64,000 bases of DNA from NCBI RefSeq assembly GCF_035818475.1, contig NZ_JAYMGV010000005.1, positions 124,001-188,000 of the forward strand, in the 5' to 3' direction. Below the pieces are notes generated by a model. That model did not search any database. It had not been told where the DNA came from and saw only the letters and a program-made list of their open reading frames with translations. A program made the position numbers and the translations under genes. The DNA comes from Cognatitamlana sp035818475. GTDB lineage: Bacteria > Bacteroidota > Bacteroidia > Flavobacteriales > Flavobacteriaceae. How positions within the stretch are numbered: position 1 is the first letter of the stretch; each line of letters opens with the position of its first letter. Shown one piece after another: positions 36,610 to 45,084 of this stretch.

Positions 36610-37848
36610 ATGAATAATTCATTTTCATTACTTTTTTATATTAAAAAGTGTAAAGCAGATACTAATGGTAAAGCAAATATCTACCTCAGAATAACTCTAA
36701 ATGGGCAACGAGCAGAATTAAGTATCAGGCGTAAAGTATTGATTGATAAATGGAATTCTAATATGAACATGGCTCGAGGTAACTCAGATGAATCCCAAGA
36801 AATAAATAGATATATAAGCACAATCAAGAACAAGATATACTCTATTGAACAACAATATACCTCAGAAAACAAACCTGTTACTGCAATTTTACTTAGAGAC
36901 TCTTATTTAGGCAAAAATTCAGATAGGAGAATGCTTTTAGAAATTTTTGAAGAACACAATGTAAAGGTAAATAAGCTTATTGGCAAGGACTTTGCTGCGG
37001 GCACAGCTGAACGCTATAGAACAGCAAAAAAGCACGTAAGCGAATATATCGTAAAAGAATACAAGGTTAATGATATTCCGGTAAAACAAGTAGATCTTAA
37101 ATTCATCTCTGGTTTCGAATACTATTTAAAAACTACTAGAAACTGTGGACACAATACAGCCGTTAAATATATTACTAATTTCAAAAAAATTATTCGTATT
37201 GCTTTTGCGAACGATTGGATTGACAAAGACCCGTTTTTTCACTGGAAAGCAAAACTCAAAGTAGTCGACAGAGAGTTCTTAACAGAAGAAGAAATTCAAA
37301 AAATGGTAGAAAAGAAATTACATACTGAGCGCTTAGATCAAGTAAAAGACATTTTTATATTTTCTTGTTTTACAGGATTAGCATATGCTGATGTAAAAAA
37401 ACTTTCCAAAGATGATATAGTTATAGGTATCGATGGTGATAGATGGATTAAAATTAAAAGAACTAAAACAGATACTCGTAGTAATATTCCAATACTTCCA
37501 ACGGCAGACGCTTTAATTGAAAAATATGCTAGCCTGCCTCATTTATTAAACGACAATAAGTTATTGCCAGTACTAAGTAATCAAAAAATGAATGCTTATT
37601 TAAAAGAAATAGCTGACTTATGTGGAATCGACAAAAATCTAACCTTCCACTTAGCACGACATACATTTGCTACAACAGTTACTCTTACCAATGGAGTACC
37701 TATGGAATCTGTAAGCAAAATGTTGGGTCATAAGTCTTTAAAAACAACCCAGCATTACGCTAAAATATTAGATAGAAAAGTGAGTGATGACATGAAAGCT
37801 TTAAGAAATAAATTTCAGCTTGAAAAAGACATTAATAGAGTTATCTAG
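36610..37848 (+). CDS. tyrosine recombinase / integrase, Bacteroidetes conjugative-element type
   Basis: The protein has 412 residues from the ATG at 36610. The N-terminal arm-binding domain reads FSLLFYIKKCKADTNGKANI, the SAM-like core domain lies at about 100-200, and the catalytic domain follows. HLARHTFATTV, MLGHKSLKTTQHYAK supply His, Arg, His and Tyr nucleophile. The first catalytic Arg is not present in FTGLAYADV, as I recall for the CTnDOT integrase group. It probably integrates an element at or near the tRNA-Ser. Its 3' end overlaps the convergent TraN-like ORF by 8 bases. Confidence 0.92.
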   Translation: MNNSFSLLFYIKKCKADTNGKANIYLRITLNGQRAELSIRRKVLIDKWNSNMNMARGNSDESQEINRYISTIKNKIYSIEQQYTSENKPVTAILLRDSYLGKNSDRRMLLEIFEEHNVKVNKLIGKDFAAGTAERYRTAKKHVSEYIVKEYKVNDIPVKQVDLKFISGFEYYLKTTRNCGHNTAVKYITNFKKIIRIAFANDWIDKDPFFHWKAKLKVVDREFLTEEEIQKMVEKKLHTERLDQVKDIFIFSCFTGLAYADVKKLSKDDIVIGIDGDRWIKIKRTKTDTRSNIPILPTADALIEKYASLPHLLNDNKLLPVLSNQKMNAYLKEIADLCGIDKNLTFHLARHTFATTVTLTNGVPMESVSKMLGHKSLKTTQHYAKILDRKVSDDMKALRNKFQLEKDINRVI

Positions 37849-38554
37849 CCCTTAATTTTGATTTTAACACTATACTCCTACTCCCGTTTAACTCCTGAAA
37901 CTCTACTTGAAGTTCTTCATTCTTTCCAAGTACAAATTTTGGCAGGACATAGATAAATCGGCTTAAAGATTTTGCCTTAATACATGAAGATATTTTATAC
38001 CTATAAATAACTTTTTGTTGCAATTTTTGATACGAAGATTTACGCTTTTTGTTACCGTTGACAATGAGAACATTCAAATAGTCCAATTCAAAATTGATTT
38101 CAGAATTATTTCTGATTTCAAATTTCATATACACTTCTCCTTTATGGTAAGTAGTTGTTATGAGTTTTAAAGTCACACCTTTCTTTCTCTTAACAGCAAT
38201 TGACTTAGATTTTGTTTCTAGCAGATAATTGCAAAACTTCTTGTAATAACTCTTTTGAGCTTCAGTCTTACCAGAATTACTAGTTTTTACCTCAGAAATT
38301 TTATTCTTTGGCTTTTCATATCCAATACTTTCGGCCTGAGATATGAAATAATTCAATCTTGAAATTGTATCCTTATACTTTAAAATATATGAATATACTA
38401 AACCATCATTGGTTATGGTCAACAAATTACTTTCACTTCCAGGAGATCCTTGAAGCAATCCAAAATATTGTTCTTTTTCTAGATAGTTTACAAAATCTCG
38501 CACACTACTGCTAAAGTTTTCTCCATGGTGTTGTTTACTGATAGCTATATACAT
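37841..38554 (-). CDS. chimeric relaxase N-terminus / TraN-like conjugation protein
   Basis: The 237-residue ORF begins with MYIAISKQHHGENFSSSVRD and ends that part at NYLEKE (residue 28). That start resembles the N-terminus of Bacteroidetes mobilisation relaxases. From residue 29 the sequence instead resembles TraN (DUF4138) of CTnDOT-like transposons: ESNLLTITNDGLVYSYIL, LNYFI, KGVTLKLITTTYHKGEVYMK, NFELDYLNVLIVNGNKKRK and VEFQELNG. There is no TraN signal peptide. The simplest reading is an in-frame deletion that fused the relaxase start to the traN body, leaving an ICE remnant. Domain calls are from memory. Confidence 0.65.
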   Translation of the reverse strand: MYIAISKQHHGENFSSSVRDFVNYLEKEQYFGLLQGSPGSESNLLTITNDGLVYSYILKYKDTISRLNYFISQAESIGYEKPKNKISEVKTSNSGKTEAQKSYYKKFCNYLLETKSKSIAVKRKKGVTLKLITTTYHKGEVYMKFEIRNNSEINFELDYLNVLIVNGNKKRKSSYQKLQQKVIYRYKISSCIKAKSLSRFIYVLPKFVLGKNEELQVEFQELNGSRSIVLKSKLRAR

Positions 38555-38961
38555 GCTTATCTATTTTTAATACTCTATAAATTTGAGTACTTTCCTAGGT
38601 TGGTCCCAAAGTGAGTAAAAAAACATAAACAGTTCGATTTTAAGTCAGTTTCCGTTTTCTTAAATCACTAGCTTCATAAATTTATATATTTATAGCGTAA
38701 AATAGAAATATAAGATACTTTCAAATGTGAAGTTTTGATATTAAAATTTATGGTTTTTGGAAATGTTGCTAAAAGGAACATCAGATTTTTAAATATTCCT
38801 TTTGGCAATTTAATTAGTACCGTTTTAAATGTCATGGTTCTGAATCAGTAGAGTGGATTACAAACATGTTGTTACCAATTTGATCAAACTAGGAATTCGT
38901 TTAATTTGTATCAAAGGTTCTCTTTGAGTAGTCAATCCTATTTTACTCCAAAATTTTTGAA
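38555..38961. other. intergenic stretch, no intact gene
   Basis: This 400-base region between the TraN-like ORF and the transposase remnant is AT-rich and has no open frame of note. The right half, from about 38870, may contain further decayed transposase coding sequence (LIKLGIRLICIKGSL) but similarity is too weak to annotate. Confidence 0.4.
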
Positions 38962-39543
38962 AATGTTTGCTAAATTTATCATGGTGTGCCGATGTAACCA
39001 TTTTTAAAACTGCCGATGAAATGAAATACTATATACATATTTTATGGATCATTTCTCCAAAAAAGTTTTAAGGTATCGTATTTAAAAAAGTAGCTCTGGT
39101 GGGACTATTAGGAGTTTATTACAAAATGCTTATACAACACATAAACCCACCAATACCATGTTTCTTACAGATGGGGTTCAGAAAATGTGAATAATAATGT
39201 CTCCTCATCAATAGCGTCTTTTAATAGTACTATTGTCCATAGAATAACGCAGAACGATGTATCATTTTCTAATTCTATGATTGAAGCTTTTAATAAAGTA
39301 TTAAAATACCAATTTCTTTACCCTAAACATATTGTCACGAAAAAACAATTAGAAATAATAATGACTAAGGTTATACCAATGTAAAATAATAACAGATCAA
39401 AATAGTGTTTGGGTGGGAATACGCATTCTGAAACTTTTAGCAATATGCCTATTAATTTAAGCAATCACACTGCCGGGTTTAAAAGTCAACAAATAATTAG
39501 ATTAGTCCAAAACAAAAACAATTCATGTAAAAAATGCTTATAA
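38962..39543 (+). pseudogene. decayed DDE-type (rve) transposase
   Basis: Three reading frames must be joined to read it. They give WCADVTIFKTADEMKYYIHI, then MDHFSKKVLRY, then a part with FLTDG, then GSENVNNNVSSS and SFSNSMIEAFNKVLKYQF, and finally SLGGNT-like CLGGNTHSETFSNMPIN ending CKKCL. The D, D and E of the DDE triad are recognisable in DVT/MDH, TDG and MIEAF. There are at least two frameshifts (about 39040 and 39173) and several in-frame stops (about 39085, 39382 and 39400). It is inactive. It lies at the boundary of the integrase region and the sulfatase/lyase locus. Confidence 0.8.
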
Positions 39544-39599
39544 TACGTTTATGCATTTAACTCAAAAAAAGGAAAGCAATTTTTGTTACTTTACTTTTT

Positions 39600-41114
39600 T
39601 TATAAAACTTTAATATAATCTTTCAATTCCTCTTGCTTTAGCCTTATTTGTTGCATAAGTTTTTTGGTGATTTTTTTATAGCCTTTTTTACCATATAAAT
39701 TCTCCTTTTCCAGAGAGTCTTTATTTAAATCAAAAAGTTGATATTCATCTGCTTCTGGATAAATGATTAACTTATAATCTTTAGAACGTATCATTCTTTG
39801 TAAGCCTTTGTATGCTCCAAAAATATATTCCTCACCTTTGGCCTCTTCTGTCGTATCTGTAAGAAGATTAGCAATACTTTTAAATTCAACCGTTGATGGA
39901 ATTTTAATTTTTGAAAGCTCACAGGTCGTAGCAAACATACTTTGTAAATATACCATTTCGGCTACTTTTTTACCTTTACGTAATCCAGGGCCGGAAATTA
40001 GCAAAGGCATTCTTACACTATGATCATACTGATTTTGTTTTCCCATTAGTCCATGTTGTCCTACCGCTAATCCATGATCTGAAGTTAAAATAACATAGGT
40101 GTTTTCTTTTTTTCCTGAAGCTTCCAATGCTTCCAATATACGCCCTAATTCATGGTCAAAATGCGAAATAATAGCATAGTATTCACTGCGATGTAATTGC
40201 ACTGCCTCTTTACTTCTTGGAAAAGGTGCCAAAAGTTCATCCCTTCCCTTACTATCACCTTGATCAAAAGGGTGTTCAAGCAGATAGTTTTCCGGAATTT
40301 TAATACTGTTGGTAGGATACATATCCACATACTTTTGAGGCGACTGCCGCGGGTCATGAGGCGCATTAAAAGCTACATACATGAAAAATGGTTTTTTGAT
40401 TTCCTTACCTCTAGTGAGTAAATAGTTAATAGCATTATTTGCATACAATTCTGTTGTATGCTCTTTTGCTATATACGGACTACCAATTACCGCTTCCCCT
40501 TTTTCATTATAAATAAGATCTTTAACTTGGGGGGTCCAATGTCCAGCAAACTCTTTCTTTGTTGGTCGCCATTCAGAATCATGAATGTTTCCGCGGTTAT
40601 AACCTGGTTCTTTACTACCATGCGTATCATAAGTTTCGTACATTCCCTGACCAATACTTTCTGCGATATCGAATCCTTTTAGTGCCGCATAATCAGTATT
40701 ATGCCATTTTCCTGTCAAATATGTTTCATAGCCATTCTTCTGTAAAACTTCACTCCATAATGGCACCTCTGTTTCCTCAACTCCTTCTATTTGAGCCCAT
40801 TTCTCTAAATAAGACTTATTTTTACCTGCTCGAAATACCGTCTGCCCTGTAATTAGCATAGAACGACTCGCTACGCATACAGCAACAGACCAAGACCCTT
40901 GATTAAACGCATGCGTAAACGTAACACCTTCATCTACTAAACGGTCCATATTTGGAGTATAGATTTCAGAATTATTTAGAGCATGGATAGACTCATAAGT
41001 TTGGTCATCAGTAAAAATAAAAAGGTAATTGGGTTTCTCTGTTTCCTGAGCCTTAACAAGGTTTAAAAATAGCATCCCTACTAATAATACTAAAGTTCTA
41101 TTTCTTATTTTCAT
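39600..41114 (-). CDS. secreted type I sulfatase (CVASR active site)
   Basis: The 504-residue protein has a signal peptide ending LVKAQ. The sulfatase domain begins NYLFIFTDDQTYESI, with metal ligands Asp36/37. The formylglycine site reads Cys80 in VAVCVASRSMLITG, i.e. C-x-A-S-R rather than the common C-x-P-S-R. TGKWHNTDY and TSDHGLAVGQHG follow, and an ENLY segment near the C-terminus is family-like. It would remove sulfate ester from an oligosaccharide after periplasmic uptake. It is the last gene of a seven-gene same-strand block, and its start overlaps the preceding sulfatase stop by one base. Confidence 0.88.
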   Translation of the reverse strand: MKIRNRTLVLLVGMLFLNLVKAQETEKPNYLFIFTDDQTYESIHALNNSEIYTPNMDRLVDEGVTFTHAFNQGSWSVAVCVASRSMLITGQTVFRAGKNKSYLEKWAQIEGVEETEVPLWSEVLQKNGYETYLTGKWHNTDYAALKGFDIAESIGQGMYETYDTHGSKEPGYNRGNIHDSEWRPTKKEFAGHWTPQVKDLIYNEKGEAVIGSPYIAKEHTTELYANNAINYLLTRGKEIKKPFFMYVAFNAPHDPRQSPQKYVDMYPTNSIKIPENYLLEHPFDQGDSKGRDELLAPFPRSKEAVQLHRSEYYAIISHFDHELGRILEALEASGKKENTYVILTSDHGLAVGQHGLMGKQNQYDHSVRMPLLISGPGLRKGKKVAEMVYLQSMFATTCELSKIKIPSTVEFKSIANLLTDTTEEAKGEEYIFGAYKGLQRMIRSKDYKLIIYPEADEYQLFDLNKDSLEKENLYGKKGYKKITKKLMQQIRLKQEELKDYIKVL

Positions 41115-42607
41115 TATTTTTTTTCTTTCTTTAAATTAAACATATATGGATTTACCCAAGATTGTCCCAATTTATCAAACGAAACTGTTCCGTATTCTTT
41201 TCCTTCAAAACTCTTTTTACAAGATTGTAAAAATTTATCCATATCACCTTTTATTACTTTAAACTTGTTATCTTTTTGTAAAGGGAATTCTTCAAACGGA
41301 TCATTTGCAATATTATAATATTCTAACTTTTCACCTCTAACATACACTTTCATCTCATTAGTAGTATAACTGATTTGATTTAGGTAACTAAAACCAATAG
41401 GTTTTTCGCGTTTTTTCTGACTTCCTTCTAATACAGGGATTAAATCAATACCATCTAAAACATAGGGCAATTTCGATGCATCAATATCCAGAACAGTTGC
41501 TATTGTAGGAAGATAATCTGATGTAACCGCTGGAAAATCGGTCTTAAAAGGTTTCTTTATTTTGTTTGGCCAAACTAAAAGTCCGGGAACACGTACACCT
41601 CCTTCATGAAGACTACGTTTACGTTCTTTAAAGCCTCCAGTAACACCTGAATTTCCATTTTCAGGACCATTATCACTACAAAACCAAATCATAGTATTCT
41701 CATCAACTCCAAGTGTTTTTAAGTGTTTACGTAACCTTCCTATTTGATCATCCATGGCAGTAATACTTCCTGCATAGTTTTGCATTAATGGGTCTTGACC
41801 TGCGTACATTTTCTGGTATTCTGGTCCAGCTACACAAGGCATATGAGGCGTGTGAAACCAAACTACTGCCAAAAAGGGTTGTTTTTGTTCTACGCTTTTA
41901 TCAATAAAAGGTAGTACTCTATCCATCATTACCTGGCTATCGTCTCCATCTAAATTCTTAGTTATTTTATTACCATCAATATCCCAATAGTAAGTACCAT
42001 AAGCTTTAAAAGGTTCTCCCGGTTTTAAATAATCCCATCCTTTTTTTGTTAGATTCTTCCTAATTGGTTTTTTCATCGGATCCCAAGTAGGTACTTTAGA
42101 TTCGGTTACAAAAGCATCATCGTAGCCGTGTAATTTTGGAGGGTTGTACTCTTTGGTATTTCCCTGTTTACCTCTATTGGCATCCTTTTCGGTATGCGTT
42201 AATGTACCTAAGTGCCATTTTCCAAAATGACCGGTAGCGTAGCCTTCTTCTTTTAATAATTCTGGCAGGGTTACTTCTTCCGAACGAAGAATACCATCGT
42301 TGGCATTAAAAACCCCTGTACGCATAGGGTTTCGTCCTGTTAGTACACTAGCTCTGGTAGGTGAACAAACTGCTGACGCCGAATAAAACCGATTAAACTG
42401 AACGCCTTCCCTAGCCATCTCGTCCAAATGAGGGGTTTTTATTATTTTATTACCATTAAATCCGGTATCTCCCCATCCTAAATCATCTGCCATTATCAGA
42501 ATAACATTTGGTTTTTTAACTGCCTCTGCAACAGTTGCTTTTTTATTCTGACATCCCAAAGTCATTACTCCTCCAAGTAAAATTACGACAAAGCTGTATA
42601 TTTTCAT
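41114..42607 (-). CDS. lipoprotein type I sulfatase (CSPTR active site)
   Basis: The 497-residue protein has a lipoprotein signal (lipobox Cys19 in MTLGCQ). It carries metal-binding IMADDLGWGDTGFNG and formylglycine Cys81 in AVCSPTRASVLTGR. GHFGKWHLGT and WFCSDNGPENGNSGVTG follow. The family resembles exo-acting arylsulfatases/N-acetylgalactosamine sulfatases of Bacteroidetes PULs, but the exact linkage is not readable. It is 45 bases downstream of the GH95 gene and overlaps the next sulfatase, so it is clearly co-transcribed with them. Confidence 0.88.
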   Translation of the reverse strand: MKIYSFVVILLGGVMTLGCQNKKATVAEAVKKPNVILIMADDLGWGDTGFNGNKIIKTPHLDEMAREGVQFNRFYSASAVCSPTRASVLTGRNPMRTGVFNANDGILRSEEVTLPELLKEEGYATGHFGKWHLGTLTHTEKDANRGKQGNTKEYNPPKLHGYDDAFVTESKVPTWDPMKKPIRKNLTKKGWDYLKPGEPFKAYGTYYWDIDGNKITKNLDGDDSQVMMDRVLPFIDKSVEQKQPFLAVVWFHTPHMPCVAGPEYQKMYAGQDPLMQNYAGSITAMDDQIGRLRKHLKTLGVDENTMIWFCSDNGPENGNSGVTGGFKERKRSLHEGGVRVPGLLVWPNKIKKPFKTDFPAVTSDYLPTIATVLDIDASKLPYVLDGIDLIPVLEGSQKKREKPIGFSYLNQISYTTNEMKVYVRGEKLEYYNIANDPFEEFPLQKDNKFKVIKGDMDKFLQSCKKSFEGKEYGTVSFDKLGQSWVNPYMFNLKKEKK

Positions 42608-42652
42608 CTGTTTATTTTTAAAGTATTATTATTTTTACGATAAATTTTTAGT

Positions 42653-45028
42653 CTATTTTATTTTTTGAAGGGTTTTGCTTAGCGTAATCTCCTCCCCTTT
42701 AGTCATTTCAAAGGTTTTATAAATATCTAAATAACGAAGATTACAAATACCACCTCTTTTAGATATGATTGTAGTAGAAACCAATTGACCTTCTTGCCAC
42801 TCCATGTTTACTTCAAAACCTCCACGAGCTACTAACCCCTTTACTGAACCATTTTTTAGTTTTTTCGGTAATGCCGGTAATAGGTGTATTACTCCAACAT
42901 GCGATTGCAATAGCATTTCTGCCATACCTGCCGTACCTCCAAAATTACCGTCAATTTGAAATGGTGGATGGTTATCTAATAAATTGGGTAAAGTTGATTT
43001 GGAAAGTAAAAGGTTTATATTCTCAAAGACTTTTTCAGCATCAAACAAACGTGCATAAAAGTTAATCATCCATGCACGACTCCATCCCGTATGTCCACCG
43101 CCATGTTTTAATCTTTCTTTCAAGACTTTCTTTGATGCTTCTAAAAATTCCGGGGTATCTTTCCAATTAAACTGATTGGATGGGTAAAGTCCATATAAGT
43201 GTGAAATATGGCGATGTCCCGGATAGGCTTCCGGAAATTCCTGCGACCATTCCATAATACGTCCGTCTAAACCAATTTTTACTTTCTCCATTTGCTCTAA
43301 ACGCTTTAGCAATGTATTTCTGAATTTCAAATCCTTGTTCAGTACTTTTGAAGCTTCTATTGTTGTATTGAATAAGTGCCATGCTATCTGTAAATCCATA
43401 GAAGGCCCCATATCTACACTTACTGTATTTCCTTGTTCATCAAAATAGCTATTTTCAGGTGACATTGAAGGTCCTGTTACATACTTTCCCGTTTTTGGGT
43501 GTTTTACCATAAAATCTAACACAAATAAACTCGCCTCTTTCATCACATCGTAGCCTAATTCTTCCAGCATGGTTTTATTGCCTGTAAACAAATAATCTTC
43601 CCAATAATGTGTAGATGCCCAGGCAGCACCAAACGGCCACATACCATACTGGGGTTTACCAAACAAGGTCGTCATATGCCAGGCATCTGTGGTATGATGG
43701 GCACAAAAGCCTCGGGCATTGTAATTTTCTTTAGCACTTATTCGTCCGCGTTCTCTTAAACGTGAGACAAATTGCAAAAACGGTTCGTGACATTCAGATA
43801 AATTAGTCACTCCTGTAGGCCAGTTATTCATCTGAATATTGATGTTGATATGGTAATCGGAATTCCAAATAGGTGACAAACCTTCACACCAAATACCTTG
43901 TAAATTAGATGGTAAACTTCCTGGACGCGATGTGCTTATTAACAGGTAACGCCCATATTGAAAATAAAGCGATAAGAGTGCCGGATCAAAAGCACCTCTT
44001 TTATGAGCGTTTAATCTTTGATTTGTTGGTAAATACACCAATTCATTGCTTCCTAAATCTAAATCTACCCTATTAAATAATGCTTGATAGTCTTTTACAT
44101 GGGCATTTAGTAATTGATTATAGGTTTTATTTTTAGTCATTCTTTGGTTCTTTAAACTCAATTCAGTAGGATTATCTCCTCTGTAATCTGTTCCACATAC
44201 CAGACGTAATTCAAGTTCATCACATCCAATCGCTCTTAACTTATTCCCTATAACTTTTACGGCACCTCCTTTATGAAGAATTTGTAAGCGAGCTTCAAAT
44301 TTCACACCACTTTCATTTTCAATATGCTCATACATTATAATCTCATCATCTTCTAATACAATGGCTCCTCTTCCCGAAGGCATAAATGTTGCATCTTCTC
44401 CTGAAGTTTCTTTATCAGCACTTATAACATTGTTTAATTCTTCACGGGTTAACACAAATTCACAAGAAATGGCTTTCTTCTTATTCGCCGTAAAACGTGC
44501 TACTAAGGTCTTATCAGCTGCCGATGAAAAATAGGTTCTTTTATAATTTACCTTATTTGACCTGAAAGTCACATTCACCAAGGCACTGTCTAAAGACAAT
44601 TCTCTTTTATAATTGGCTACTTTATCAATTCCAAAAAACGTTAGGTTTAAATCTCCTAATTCCTGATAGGTATTAGTTCCTGAAGGCATTCGTTTGTTCA
44701 AAATCATATCGGCTACCAGATCATTAGCTTCTTTATATTTACCTTGAAACAATAGTGATCGTGCTTGCTTTACATATTTATAAGTTCCCTGTTTTTCCTC
44801 AACATCTCCTTGTTTTGCCCAAATAGTCTCCTCATTAAGTTGTAAACGTTCATTAACAGGATTTCCAAAAATCATAGCACCTAACCTTCCATTACCTATC
44901 GGAAGCGCTCCGTTCCAGTTTTCAGCAGGTTCATCAAACCATAATTTTTGTTCTTTCTGTGCAAATGACACAGATGATATACCAATACCAAGTAAAATTA
45001 TTGCTATTAGTTTCTTAATATTTATCAT
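42653..45028 (-). CDS. GH95 alpha-L-fucosidase
   Basis: The protein has 791 residues from the ATG at 45028, where the signal MINIKKLIAIILLG begins and ends SVSFAQ; the ATG at 45064 adds an unlikely tail. GH95 hallmarks are ALPIGNGRLGAMIFGN and LQLNEETIWA in the N-terminal beta domain. The (alpha/alpha)6 barrel has NLQGIWCEGLSPIWNSDYH, NMNNWP-like MNNWPTGVTNL and, in the last quarter, QIDGNFGGTAGMAEML. Catalytic Glu, Asn and Asp should lie in these loops. It cleaves alpha-1,2-linked fucose (some family members act on galactose). It sits between the PL6 and sulfatase genes. Confidence 0.94.
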   Translation of the reverse strand: MINIKKLIAIILLGIGISSVSFAQKEQKLWFDEPAENWNGALPIGNGRLGAMIFGNPVNERLQLNEETIWAKQGDVEEKQGTYKYVKQARSLLFQGKYKEANDLVADMILNKRMPSGTNTYQELGDLNLTFFGIDKVANYKRELSLDSALVNVTFRSNKVNYKRTYFSSAADKTLVARFTANKKKAISCEFVLTREELNNVISADKETSGEDATFMPSGRGAIVLEDDEIIMYEHIENESGVKFEARLQILHKGGAVKVIGNKLRAIGCDELELRLVCGTDYRGDNPTELSLKNQRMTKNKTYNQLLNAHVKDYQALFNRVDLDLGSNELVYLPTNQRLNAHKRGAFDPALLSLYFQYGRYLLISTSRPGSLPSNLQGIWCEGLSPIWNSDYHININIQMNNWPTGVTNLSECHEPFLQFVSRLRERGRISAKENYNARGFCAHHTTDAWHMTTLFGKPQYGMWPFGAAWASTHYWEDYLFTGNKTMLEELGYDVMKEASLFVLDFMVKHPKTGKYVTGPSMSPENSYFDEQGNTVSVDMGPSMDLQIAWHLFNTTIEASKVLNKDLKFRNTLLKRLEQMEKVKIGLDGRIMEWSQEFPEAYPGHRHISHLYGLYPSNQFNWKDTPEFLEASKKVLKERLKHGGGHTGWSRAWMINFYARLFDAEKVFENINLLLSKSTLPNLLDNHPPFQIDGNFGGTAGMAEMLLQSHVGVIHLLPALPKKLKNGSVKGLVARGGFEVNMEWQEGQLVSTTIISKRGGICNLRYLDIYKTFEMTKGEEITLSKTLQKIK

Positions 45029-45084
45029 ATTGTATGGATAATTATCCGTTAAATTTATTTGCATCTTCTATTGTTATTCAATGG

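Noticed and set aside
38555..38960. Further transposase reading frame
   Set aside because: Only short, unconvincing stretches without the DDE motifs; not enough to annotate.
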